A stretch of 32,396 nt of DNA from Clostridia bacterium (GTDB lineage Bacteria > Bacillota > Clostridia > Oscillospirales > CAG-272): contig JAFYTT010000133.1 of the NCBI GenBank assembly GCA_017558715.1, forward strand, positions 1 through 32,396. Direction: 5' to 3'. Below are positions 23,844 through 32,327 of this stretch, piece by piece. Both the position numbers and the translations under genes were made by a program. The notes below the pieces were generated by a model. That model saw nothing but the letters and a program-made list of their open reading frames with translations. It had not been told where the DNA came from and ran no database searches. How positions within the stretch are numbered: the first letter of the stretch is position 1; each line of letters begins with the position of its first letter.

Positions 23844-25367
23844 ATGAAACAGGCAACATTGATTCTTGACCGTGATTACCGCATCGGCGACATCGACCCG
23901 CGTATCTACGGCTCCTTCATTGAGCACTTGGGACGCGCGGTCTACACAGGCATTTATGAACCCGATCATCCGACTGCTGACGGTGACGGATTCCGCAGTG
24001 ACGTTATTGATCTGGTAAAGCGCCTGAATGTCCCCGTTGTCCGCTATCCCGGAGGCAACTTTGTATCGGGCTTTGACTGGCGCGATTCGATCGGACCGAG
24101 GGAAGCCCGTCCGCGCCGCATGGATCTGGCATGGAAGACAACAGAGCCAAACACCGTCGGCCTTCATGAGTTCTGCGCATGGGCAAAGAAAGCCGATTCC
24201 TCTGTCATGTACGCAGTCAATCTCGGCACGGGTACACCGGCATCGGCACGTGAGGTTGTCGAATATGCCAACCATCCCGGCGGAACAGCCTTATCCGATC
24301 AGCGACGCAAAAACGGAGCGGAAGACCCGCTCGGCATCAAGCTGTTCTGTCTTGGAAACGAAATGGACGGTCCGTGGCAGATGGGTGCCAAAACAGCAAA
24401 TGAATATGCCCGCTGTGCCAATGAAGCGGCAAAGCTGATGAAGTGGACGGATCCGACCATTGAGCTTGTCGCGTGCGGCTCGTCCGGCTCCGGCATGCCG
24501 ACCTTCGGTGATTGGGAGCATACCGTTCTTAACGAGTGCCATGACAACGTCGATTACCTGTCGCTGCACCGCTATTACGGCAATCCGCACAACGATACGC
24601 CCGATTTCCTTGCAAGTACGATGGATCTCGATGACTTCATCAAGACCGTTGCGGGAATCGCGCGCGGCATCAAGGGCAAAAAGCACTCCCGTCATACCGT
24701 CAGTCTGTCGCTGGACGAATGGAACGTCTGGTATCATTCGCACGGACAGGATCAGACGATCTACAAAAACAAGCCTTGGGGAACCGCACTTCATCTGCTT
24801 GAGGATATCTACAACTTTGAAGATGCGCTGCTGGTCGGTCTGATGCTGATCACGATTCTCAAGAATGCCGACACGGTCAAGATCGCCTGCATGGCACAGC
24901 TTGTCAATGTCATCGCACCGATCATGACACGCGAGGGCGGCGGCGCATGGGCGCAGACAATCTATTATCCGCTGATGCAGGCAAGTACACTCGGCCGCGG
25001 CGTATCGCTTGCACCGATCATTTCCTGCGAGAAGGCGGATACCGCGCATTATACCGATGTCCCGATGGTCGACGCAGCGGCGGTACAAAAAGAGAACGGT
25101 GATGTCGTAATTTTCGCTGTCAACCGTAATCTCACAGATGATGTTGTTCTCAAATGTGATCTCCGTGCGTTTGGCTCCGCCTCCGGCGGAATGATGCTTG
25201 CCCATCACAGTGTGATGCATCATGATGACATGAAGGCCGTCAACACAGAGGACAACCCGATGAATGTTGTTCCTGCAGATATTGCACCCGTGATGGAAGA
25301 CGGATGTGTCAAGCTTCCTCGGGCATCGTGGAACGTACTTTGTCTGACACCAACGGTGAAAAAATAA
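23844..25367 (+). CDS. GH51 alpha-L-arabinofuranosidase
   Basis: 507 residues, the size of intracellular GH51 enzymes. The acid/base Glu173 is in LFCLGNEMDGPWQ and the nucleophile Glu292 in LSLDEWNVWY, 119 residues apart as in Geobacillus AbfA (175 and 294). Also typical are DPRIYGSFIEHLGRAVYTGIYEP at the start, VVRYPGGNFVSGFDWRDSIGP and HRYYGN. It releases terminal arabinofuranose from arabinan or arabinoxylan oligosaccharides in the cytoplasm. ATG 23844 has GGAGG nine bases upstream. It ends before a strong bidirectional terminator and is co-transcribed with the GH20/67-like gene. Confidence 0.96.
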   Translation: MKQATLILDRDYRIGDIDPRIYGSFIEHLGRAVYTGIYEPDHPTADGDGFRSDVIDLVKRLNVPVVRYPGGNFVSGFDWRDSIGPREARPRRMDLAWKTTEPNTVGLHEFCAWAKKADSSVMYAVNLGTGTPASAREVVEYANHPGGTALSDQRRKNGAEDPLGIKLFCLGNEMDGPWQMGAKTANEYARCANEAAKLMKWTDPTIELVACGSSGSGMPTFGDWEHTVLNECHDNVDYLSLHRYYGNPHNDTPDFLASTMDLDDFIKTVAGIARGIKGKKHSRHTVSLSLDEWNVWYHSHGQDQTIYKNKPWGTALHLLEDIYNFEDALLVGLMLITILKNADTVKIACMAQLVNVIAPIMTREGGGAWAQTIYYPLMQASTLGRGVSLAPIISCEKADTAHYTDVPMVDAAAVQKENGDVVIFAVNRNLTDDVVLKCDLRAFGSASGGMMLAHHSVMHHDDMKAVNTEDNPMNVVPADIAPVMEDGCVKLPRASWNVLCLTPTVKK

Positions 25368-25373
25368 TAATTT

Positions 25374-25418
25374 CGGCGATCCTATTGCAAGAGCAGATAG
25401 GATCGCCGTTGTTGTTTG
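25374..25418. terminator. Bidirectional terminator between GH51 and esterase genes
   Basis: CGGCGATCCTAT (25374-25385) pairs perfectly with ATAGGATCGCCG (25397-25408). The + tail is GT-rich (GTTGTTGTTT); the - tail is AATTATTATTTTTTC, so it works best for the minus-strand esterase gene. Confidence 0.85.
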
Positions 25419-25424
25419 GAAGGT

Positions 25425-26081
25425 TTATTTGCTGTTGGAAACCAGCCACTCGATCAGATCGGTCTGTTCATACGCATGATCCCAGCAGTTATGACCGTAG
25501 CGGTCGGTCGGGAAGAACATGACATCGGCACCGCACGCCTTTGCAGCGGAAACCATCTGCTCGGAATAGGAGAACGGAACGACGGTATCGTCTACCGAGT
25601 GGAAGACACGGATTTTCTGACCGCGGAGTGCACCCGCACGCCAGGAAAGACCGCCGCCGCAGACAGGAGCACCGCAGGAGAAGAAATCCGGGAACGTACA
25701 GAGCAGCTCCCATGTACCGAAACCGCCCATCGAAAGACCCGTGACAGAGATACGGTTTTCGTCGGCATTCAGTTCTTTTGCAACGGATTTGATCCATTCC
25801 ATGACGGGGAATGTGAGATGATTCCATGTCATGTCGGCAGGACACTGCGGAGAAACGGTAATGACGCGCAGTCCCTTATAGTCGGGATCACGCTTGAAAA
25901 GCTTGGGAATTGCATGAACCGCGACATTTTCAATGTTCGGACCGCGCTCGCCCGCACCGTTCAAAAATACGATCATCGGCAGGGATTCCTTTGCAGGGTC
26001 GAAACCCGTGGGTGTGGTGACATAGCCGGACAGAGATCCGCAGACCTCAACTTCCTTGGTATAAACAAATACATTTTCCAT
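25425..26081 (-). CDS. Alpha/beta-hydrolase esterase, CE1-like
   Basis: 218 residues without signal peptide. The fold elements are IVFLNGAGERGPNIE (oxyanion region), the nucleophile elbow GLSMGGFGTWE (Ser117), VFHSVDDTVVP (Asp164 or Asp165) and a catalytic His in RYGHNCWDHAY (His197). This is the pattern of putative esterases of the CE1/phospholipase-carboxylesterase type, which remove feruloyl or acetyl groups from plant polysaccharides or their fragments. The context of glycosidases fits deacylation of oligosaccharides, but substrate is inferred. ATG 26081 has GAGAGG about ten bases upstream; a longer TTG start lies on the SD. It has its own promoter. Confidence 0.88.
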   Translation of the reverse strand: MENVFVYTKEVEVCGSLSGYVTTPTGFDPAKESLPMIVFLNGAGERGPNIENVAVHAIPKLFKRDPDYKGLRVITVSPQCPADMTWNHLTFPVMEWIKSVAKELNADENRISVTGLSMGGFGTWELLCTFPDFFSCGAPVCGGGLSWRAGALRGQKIRVFHSVDDTVVPFSYSEQMVSAAKACGADVMFFPTDRYGHNCWDHAYEQTDLIEWLVSNSK

Positions 26082-26116
26082 ATCGGTGTTTCCTCTCAAA
26101 AAATATTGTTGCTGTT

Positions 26117-26145
26117 ATTGTATCAGAAGGATGGGAAATTGTCAA
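26117..26145 (-). promoter_or_regulatory. Sigma-A promoter for the esterase gene
   Basis: Minus strand: TTGACA (26145-26140), 17 bases, TACAAT (26122-26117) with TGA before it. Confidence 0.85.
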
Positions 26146-26158
26146 GAGTGTATCTCAT

Positions 26159-27100
26159 TTATTCATCCTGTATCGGAAACCAGGACTCTAAAAACGTCTT
26201 CATGCCGCCTTCATAGGACGCTTCTGCCAGAAATTCCATACCGCGCTGATTGCCCCAGCTGTAATAAATGATCGTTCTGCCGTTGAATTCACACAGCTCC
26301 ATATCGCTGTTGTTGATGTCAAGCGCATCGGCAATCTGACGCTGTTCTTCCACCGTCAGAAACGGATTGGCAATCTGCTTGTCCTCTGCTTCATTGTACA
26401 TCATCACAGGATTGATCGGACTGTATTCCCAATGGATAAGGTCGGTGGAACGTGCAATACAGTTGGAATAACTCGGTCCGGGATACGCCTCCAGATACAG
26501 CACATAATAATAGATATCATCCACAGTATAAATGGCAGGTCCGCCTGCATAGCGATCCTTCTGAAAAACACATTCCTGCGGTGTCAGCGTCCAGTGAAGC
26601 ATATCTCGGGATGTCGCAAAACGGAAGGTAAACGGTTTCGGTCCCGCTTCCTCGGCAGGTGCGTTGATCTCCATGAGCAGCGTATAAACGCCGTCCTTTT
26701 TGCACACACCGGTGTTGAAAATTTTCCAGCCGGGCAGGTGAAGCGCTCCCGCACATTCCCAGTCGCAAAGATTCTCCGAACGGAAGATATGCAGCGTGTC
26801 GCCGCCCCATTCGCCTTCCACACCGATGGCATACATAACACCGCCATCGGTGTATGCACAGCCGAGGTGATGGTCTTTTGCAAAAGACGGCAGCTGTCTG
26901 CCTGTTTTCATATCAATAAAATGAAAGCTCGACCAGGGGTTGGGGTTATACGGATTGACGCCGTTCAGATGATCGGACTCTGCGGGACGGCAGTATTCAA
27001 ATCGGTACAGATTGCCCGCAAAAACGATCGGTGTCGATTCCACCGTACCGAACTTGATCGTTCCGTGGCGGCGGATCATTGGTGTTTTCGGATTTTTCAC
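26159..27100 (-). CDS. Beta-propeller glycosidase-like protein (GH43/GH32 fold)
   Basis: 313 residues without signal peptide. Repeated blades with the motif of five-bladed propeller hydrolases are visible: HIFRSENLCDWE, GVYTLLMEINAP, FRFATSRDMLHWT, AGGPAIYTVDDIYYYVLYLEAYPGP and CIARSTDLIHWEYSP. GH43/GH32-type enzymes cut arabinosyl, xylosyl or fructosyl links with an Asp/Asp/Glu set that I cannot place with certainty here. GTG 27100 has GAGGAG eight bases upstream. It begins 15 bases after the GH31 gene and shares its transcript, pointing to joint action on one oligosaccharide. Confidence 0.75.
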   Translation of the reverse strand: MKNPKTPMIRRHGTIKFGTVESTPIVFAGNLYRFEYCRPAESDHLNGVNPYNPNPWSSFHFIDMKTGRQLPSFAKDHHLGCAYTDGGVMYAIGVEGEWGGDTLHIFRSENLCDWECAGALHLPGWKIFNTGVCKKDGVYTLLMEINAPAEEAGPKPFTFRFATSRDMLHWTLTPQECVFQKDRYAGGPAIYTVDDIYYYVLYLEAYPGPSYSNCIARSTDLIHWEYSPINPVMMYNEAEDKQIANPFLTVEEQRQIADALDINNSDMELCEFNGRTIIYYSWGNQRGMEFLAEASYEGGMKTFLESWFPIQDE

Positions 27101-27115
27101 GGTTACAACTCCTCA

Positions 27116-28633
27116 TCAAAGTATTTTTTCAAAAATCGGCAGGACATGTAAGGGGGCAGATACTGTCTTTGTACAGCCGCCTTCATATACCGTACCGTCA
27201 CAGTACCGCCATGTTCCGCGCGGCAGGATCACCGTGCGCGTCACGGCATCCTTTTCCGTTACGGGTGCACAAAGGACGGTATCGCCAACCATAAACTGAT
27301 CGGTCACATCGGCAAATCCTTCATGCGGGAAGACATATTCCATATACCGCATGATCGGTTCCCCTGTCACAGCGGCATCTTTGGCAAGCGCGATGATGGT
27401 ATCTGCATACTTTAAGTGGACATCACCTGCCGCACGGCACAGATCGGCATGTTCCGCATCCAATACCCGCCAGGGAGCCGCGGAATACTGCATCATCGGC
27501 ATGAGTGCTGCCGTCTGCGCATACCGAACAAACAGATTCTGATCCAGAGACGGTGCACCGGGCAAAAAGTCGACAAACGAACCGCCGCCGATCATATCGG
27601 GACAGCCGTATGCAAATCCGAGAATTCCCTGTGCCAGCGCATCGGGAACCAGTCTGGAAACCTCATCCCAGCGGTGGGATTTGTCGCACAGACGCTGTAC
27701 CAGCGGCAGACCTGCGGATTTGTAGCAGGCGCGGTATTCATTATAACGGTATTTTTCACCGAGCTTTGCCCACAGCATACATTGATCGTGCGCTGTGACA
27801 TTGCCCCATGTCAGGTCATCATCGCGGTAATAGTTGGCATCTCCCGCATCGAACTTGAAGCCATCTGCGCCAAGTTCCATCAGATAAGCGAGCAATTCGT
27901 CAAACCATGCGGCTGTTTCGGGATTGGATAGATCGAGGATGGCAGAGTATCCGTTCCACCAGCGACGGATTGCAGTAGAGCCGTCGGCATTACGCACCAG
28001 CATCTTCTTTGATTCCAGTTCGCGGAATTCCGCGGAATCAGGCGAAATGAACGGACAAATCCACAGCATGACCTCAAAATTCAGCGCATGCAGCTCTTCC
28101 ATCATCGCACGTGCATCAGGGAAACGTGCAAGATTGAATTCCCGGCTTCCGTAATAGCGCATCCAGCCGTCATCGATCATCAGAATACCGGCGGGATAGC
28201 CGTTGTCAATGATACCGTGTGCATAGGAGAGAATATTTTCCTGATTCTGATCGTAGATCAGCTCTGCCCATGTGTTGTACTGCGGCTTTACAAAGAAATT
28301 TTCAGGCGGCAGGATGCCATTTGGCGGGAAATGCGCCTGAACTGCGGCAAGAAACGCACCGCGCAGCGTTTCATATCCTTCATACAGCGCAAAATCATCC
28401 TTTGCGTTGGTAACCGCAATCACGCCACTGCGAACCTCCACGTCATACGGCTGGTCGCTCCACAGATAGCGTCCGTGCGAGGAGACCATCAAGGGAGACT
28501 CCTGATTGCCTGTGAACTGTGTTGTCGGATGATAGGTATATTCAGATTGTTCGGTCAGCGGAAAACGGGTTCCGTGGGCGACGGCAAGTCCCCACCAGCG
28601 TTCTCCGGGCAAAAAAGGGATGGTACGGTTCAT
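27116..28633 (-). CDS. GH31 family glycoside hydrolase
   Basis: About 505 residues from ATG 28633 (509 from GTG 28645). The catalytic barrel carries the GH31 nucleophile in GADGFKFDAGD (Asp262), the earlier IDDGWMRYYG strand, VMLWICPFISPDS and later QTAALMPMMQYSAAPW; a C-terminal beta-sandwich follows (QFMVGDTVLCAPVTEKDAVTRTVILPRGTW), normal for GH31. The N-terminal domain is much shorter than in classical alpha-glucosidases, as in bacterial GH31 subfamilies with xylosidase, sulfoquinovosidase or other roles. No signal peptide. The SD AAAGGACGG lies about 30 bases before ATG 28633, with a GCTTT/AAAGC hairpin between, as in the glycyl radical enzyme gene. Confidence 0.9.
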   Translation of the reverse strand: MNRTIPFLPGERWWGLAVAHGTRFPLTEQSEYTYHPTTQFTGNQESPLMVSSHGRYLWSDQPYDVEVRSGVIAVTNAKDDFALYEGYETLRGAFLAAVQAHFPPNGILPPENFFVKPQYNTWAELIYDQNQENILSYAHGIIDNGYPAGILMIDDGWMRYYGSREFNLARFPDARAMMEELHALNFEVMLWICPFISPDSAEFRELESKKMLVRNADGSTAIRRWWNGYSAILDLSNPETAAWFDELLAYLMELGADGFKFDAGDANYYRDDDLTWGNVTAHDQCMLWAKLGEKYRYNEYRACYKSAGLPLVQRLCDKSHRWDEVSRLVPDALAQGILGFAYGCPDMIGGGSFVDFLPGAPSLDQNLFVRYAQTAALMPMMQYSAAPWRVLDAEHADLCRAAGDVHLKYADTIIALAKDAAVTGEPIMRYMEYVFPHEGFADVTDQFMVGDTVLCAPVTEKDAVTRTVILPRGTWRYCDGTVYEGGCTKTVSAPLHVLPIFEKIL

Positions 28634-28683
28634 AGTAATATACACAGCTTTGCAGAAAAAGCCGTCCTTTCATTGTTTTCTTT

Positions 28684-28712
28684 ATTGTATCAAGAATTTG
28701 CCATTGTGTCAA
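28684..28712 (-). promoter_or_regulatory. Sigma-A promoter for the GH31 / propeller operon
   Basis: Minus strand: TTGACA (28712-28707), 17 bases, TACAAT (28689-28684) with TGA before it. Confidence 0.85.
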
Positions 28713-28730
28713 GAAAATTACGGGAATCTC

Positions 28731-28759
28731 TTGCAGAAATTTGTCATATATGATATACT
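28731..28759 (+). promoter_or_regulatory. Sigma-A promoter for the SLH protein gene
   Basis: TTGCAG (28731-28736), 17 bases, TATACT (28754-28759) with TGA before it. It diverges from the GH31 promoter with 18 bases between the -35 boxes. Confidence 0.8.
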
Positions 28760-28800
28760 AAAATAAAAGAATAATTCATTCATACAGAAAGGATTCGGAT

Positions 28801-31038
28801 ATGAAGCACCTTGTAACGAAATTGTCAGCACTGATGTTATCGCTCCTGCTTGTGACATCGGCACTTCTGCCGTGCGTTTCCGCCGCGGTAGATCACAATC
28901 AGTACTGGCCTTTGCAGGCGGCATACACAGAAGCCGTCACATCCGGTGACAAAAACGCCATCACTGCCGCAACGGAGAACATTCTCCGACTGTACGGAAA
29001 ATTTGAGGATGAAACCTCCTGTTACCGATCGATCTCACCGATTCTGAACGCGGCGAAGATTTATGAAGAGCAGGGACGCTTTGACGATGCTCTGCGTCTT
29101 TACAAGTATTATCAGCGCTGTTATCAGGCTCTGGACCGTCTGACCGATGATAATGTCGAAGAAGCGCTGAGATATGCGGATGCTATGCTGGATGCCTATT
29201 CGTATATGGATCCCGAAATCTATGTCCATACCAACCAGCCCGCCGATGTTCCGTATTACGGGTCCAAAAATGAGCCTATGACAGGTACATACGCCGGTAT
29301 GTGCGGATACTATGACGAGGAAATCTGCAATGCCTATCTGCAGTATGTACGGTTTGAAACGGAAGACATTGCCGACTTTGACTACCGTATCCCGCATGAG
29401 GAGAGCTGTCGTCTGCTGGAACTGGCGTGGAACATCGATGACAAATATACCGAAAACGGTGCCATTGAATATCTCGGTGCCATCGCTGACGGCAAACACG
29501 ATGCTTACATCACAGAAAATCTGCGTTACCTTGGATCGCTTGAAACCTGCGGTGTATTACTCCGTTTCGGCGCAGAAGTCAATGTCTGGGGTGTCAATAC
29601 CGTTTATCATAATAACGGAAGACTGAACGAGTTTAAGCAGACGTATATCCGTGCGTTCCGCCATATTCACGATCTGGCAGAACAGTATGCACCGAATGTC
29701 GCCATGGTATATTCTCCGCTCGACATTTCTAACATGTATGTCTCCCACGAAGACTTTTATCCGGGCGACAAATATGTCGACTGGGTCGGATTTTCTGCCT
29801 ATGAAAATCAGTCCAAGGATACACTGGGACAGTTCGGAAGTCTCAATGATGCCTACTATAAGCGCGGCAAATATACCAACCAAATGGTTAAAATCAAGGA
29901 TATTGTCGATACCTACGGCGATCGCAAGCCGATCATGATTTCCGAGTGCGGCTTTATGTATCGTTCTTCCTCGTCCAAACAGGATGAAGCCTATGCCATT
30001 GCGCGCATGCAGTATTTCTACGCCTATGTCAATATGCTGTATCCGCAGATCAAAGCAATCTTCTATTTCAACAACAATTTCGAAGGGAACGAATACTGTC
30101 TGTTCGGCGATGAAGGCAATACCAAACTTGCCAATGCTTATACACCGGCAATCAAAGAAAACCTTGTCATATCTGAATTACTCGAAGGACACCAGACCGG
30201 TTACACCCGAATCTCGACGCTGCATGAAAAACGGGACGATCTGACGCTGTCACTGTACGCCGCATATCCCGGCAATCCGAGCACCACCGTCACCTACAAG
30301 CTGGATGGCAAAAACGTGCAGACAACATCCACAGTTCCATATACTGCGCATTTCGGAAAGGAACTGCTGCCCGAAGGTCGTCACACCCTGTCGGTTCACA
30401 TGACCGCAGGAAAAACTGATATAACCGAGGACTATATTCTGTATGTCTCCTCCGACGGTATCATCCGCTGTGAATCCCCGGACCTCACCGACATTCCGCA
30501 GAACCATTGGGCATATCCGTATATCTCCTACTGCATGCAGGAAAACTTCTTTGACGGCATGCTGACCTCCAAATTTGTTCCCGAACGCAAGGTGACCCGT
30601 GCCGCATTTGTTACGCTGCTCGGACGTGCTGCCGGCATCAACCCCGACAATTACGGTCCCTCCGGCTTTACCGATGTCAGCGAATCGCAATATTACGCGC
30701 CGTATGTCACATGGGCAAAGGAAGCGGGCGTTACCTCCGGTACGGGCGACGGCACAACCTTCTCGCCGAATACGGTCATCACACGTGAGCAGATCTGTAC
30801 CATGCTTGTGCGCTTCTGCGACAACACCGGTATCGCACTGCCCGACCCGGACGGCTCGAAATTCAATGATGATAAGGAAATCGACTCCTGGTATCAGGAC
30901 GGTGTCTATACGGCAAAAACCGCAGGCATCGTATCCGGCAAGGGAGACAATCTGTTTGATCCGAACGCCGAGCTGACCAGACAGGAAATCGCGGTCATTC
31001 TGCAGAAGTTCCATATCAATTTCATCCGAACGAAATAA
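28801..31038 (+). CDS. Exported SLH-domain protein with GH26-like catalytic domain
   Basis: 745 residues. A signal peptide (MKHLVTKLSALMLSLLLVTS, likely cleavage after VSA near residue 29) leads to a ~110-residue helical TPR-like region. Residues ~150-445 form a GH26-like barrel: VLLRFGAEVNVWG (Glu259 as acid/base candidate), VDWVGFSAYENQ and KPIMISECG (Glu382 as nucleophile candidate), as in beta-mannanases. An Ig-like beta domain (about 455-545) and three SLH repeats follow (about 560-615, 625-675, 692-738; TRAAFVTLLGRAAG, TREQICTMLVRF, TRQEIAVILQKF), which bind wall polymers. It is therefore a surface-bound polysaccharide-acting protein, the only exported enzyme in the region. SD GAAAGGA is seven to eight bases from the ATG. 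Confidence 0.88.
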   Translation: MKHLVTKLSALMLSLLLVTSALLPCVSAAVDHNQYWPLQAAYTEAVTSGDKNAITAATENILRLYGKFEDETSCYRSISPILNAAKIYEEQGRFDDALRLYKYYQRCYQALDRLTDDNVEEALRYADAMLDAYSYMDPEIYVHTNQPADVPYYGSKNEPMTGTYAGMCGYYDEEICNAYLQYVRFETEDIADFDYRIPHEESCRLLELAWNIDDKYTENGAIEYLGAIADGKHDAYITENLRYLGSLETCGVLLRFGAEVNVWGVNTVYHNNGRLNEFKQTYIRAFRHIHDLAEQYAPNVAMVYSPLDISNMYVSHEDFYPGDKYVDWVGFSAYENQSKDTLGQFGSLNDAYYKRGKYTNQMVKIKDIVDTYGDRKPIMISECGFMYRSSSSKQDEAYAIARMQYFYAYVNMLYPQIKAIFYFNNNFEGNEYCLFGDEGNTKLANAYTPAIKENLVISELLEGHQTGYTRISTLHEKRDDLTLSLYAAYPGNPSTTVTYKLDGKNVQTTSTVPYTAHFGKELLPEGRHTLSVHMTAGKTDITEDYILYVSSDGIIRCESPDLTDIPQNHWAYPYISYCMQENFFDGMLTSKFVPERKVTRAAFVTLLGRAAGINPDNYGPSGFTDVSESQYYAPYVTWAKEAGVTSGTGDGTTFSPNTVITREQICTMLVRFCDNTGIALPDPDGSKFNDDKEIDSWYQDGVYTAKTAGIVSGKGDNLFDPNAELTRQEIAVILQKFHINFIRTK

Positions 31039-31046
31039 CCGATTCT

Positions 31047-31090
31047 ACCGACCTGTGTCTGTGCATTGCGCATCGATACAGGTCGGTTAT
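31047..31090 (+). terminator. Stem-loop terminator of the SLH protein gene
   Basis: ACCGACCTGTGTC (31047-31059) pairs with GATACAGGTCGGT (31075-31087), one wobble; the tail is only AT-rich (TATATAAC). Confidence 0.6.
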
Positions 31091-31124
31091 ATAACAATAT
31101 CCACGCATGATTTTCCAAAACCGC

Positions 31125-31153
31125 TTGCAATTTTGCACACTTTGTGATATACT
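31125..31153 (+). promoter_or_regulatory. Sigma-A promoter for the GH27 gene
   Basis: TTGCAA (31125-31130), 17 bases, TATACT (31148-31153) with TGA before it. Confidence 0.8.
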
Positions 31154-31190
31154 GAACGCAACCAATATTACAAACAAAGGAGAATCTCTT

Positions 31191-32327
31191 ATGTTAGCAA
31201 TGACACCCCCTATGGGTTACAACACATGGAACACCTTCGGTACCAACATCAATGCACAGCTGATTAAAGAAACGGCTGACGCGATGGTCGATGAAGGTCT
31301 GCTTGATGCGGGATATCAGTACCTCGTCATTGACGACTGCTGGTCCGAACGTCAGCGCGATCCCGTCACCGACAAGATCGTTCCCGATAAGAATAAGTTC
31401 CCGCTCGGCATGAACGACGTTTCCGATTATGTTCATTCCAAGGGTCTGAAGTTCGGTATGTACTCCTGCGCCGGTGTCCGCACCTGTGCCGACTACCCGG
31501 GTTCCTTCGACCATGAATTTCTGGATGCGGAAACCTTCGCGGAATACGGCTGTGACTTTTTGAAGTACGACTTCTGCTTCAAGCCGGAAACCGTCAACGG
31601 TCCTCTGCTGTACAAGCGTATGGGTATGGCACTCAAGTCCTGCGGCCGTGAAATCCTGTTCTCCGCCTGCAACTGGGGTTCTGACGAAGTCGGTACCTGG
31701 ATCCGTTCCGCTGGTGCACACATGTATCGCTCCACCGGCGATATCTTCGACAACTTCAACTCCGCAAAAGACATCGCAATGTCCCAGGTACAGAACTACT
31801 GCTACTCTGCACCCGGATGCTTCAACGACATGGATATGCTGACCGTCGGTATGTACGGTAAGGGCAACGTCGGCAACGAAAATGCACAGTCTGATGTCGA
31901 ATATCAGACGCAGTTTGCACTGTGGTGCCTGTTCGGTTCTCCCCTGATGATCGGCTGTGATGTCCGCAATATGACTCCTGCCACCAAGGCAATCCTCACC
32001 AATCGTGAACTGATTGCACTTGACCAGGATCCCGAATGCCGCGGCGTCATCAATGTCACGACCCATCCGTGGGATCAGAACCTCAAGGTCTTCTTCCGTC
32101 ATCTGTCTGACGGCGAATATGCCATCGGTTTCTTCAACTTCACCGATCATACCGCAGTCGTTCCGTTCTACACGTTCAATGCGGGCTTGGTTGCAGGCTG
32201 CGGACGTGCGTTCGTCATGCGCGATCTGATCACCGGTGAAGAGGTCGGCCCGATCAAGGATTACTACAATCCCACGATCGAATCTCATGGCTGCAAGATC
32301 TTCCGTGCAAAGATCGTTCGTGTCTGA
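31191..32327 (+). CDS. GH27 alpha-galactosidase
   Basis: 378 residues with the GH27 pattern from the first residues: TPPMGYNTWNTFG, YLVIDDCW, KFGMYSCAGVRTCADYPGSF, the nucleophile in CDFLKYDFC (Asp127), FSACNWG, the acid/base segment CFNDMDMLTVGM (Asp215; usual family text is NDPDML), and FALWCLFGSPLMIGCDVR. A small C-terminal beta domain ends the protein. It removes alpha-1,6-galactose from galactomannan, raffinose-type or related oligosaccharides; no signal peptide, so cytoplasmic. SD AAAGGAG is eight bases from ATG 31191. The stop overlaps the next start (TGATG). Alpha-galactosidase next to a GH26-like surface protein fits galactomannan use. Confidence 0.95.
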   Translation: MLAMTPPMGYNTWNTFGTNINAQLIKETADAMVDEGLLDAGYQYLVIDDCWSERQRDPVTDKIVPDKNKFPLGMNDVSDYVHSKGLKFGMYSCAGVRTCADYPGSFDHEFLDAETFAEYGCDFLKYDFCFKPETVNGPLLYKRMGMALKSCGREILFSACNWGSDEVGTWIRSAGAHMYRSTGDIFDNFNSAKDIAMSQVQNYCYSAPGCFNDMDMLTVGMYGKGNVGNENAQSDVEYQTQFALWCLFGSPLMIGCDVRNMTPATKAILTNRELIALDQDPECRGVINVTTHPWDQNLKVFFRHLSDGEYAIGFFNFTDHTAVVPFYTFNAGLVAGCGRAFVMRDLITGEEVGPIKDYYNPTIESHGCKIFRAKIVRV

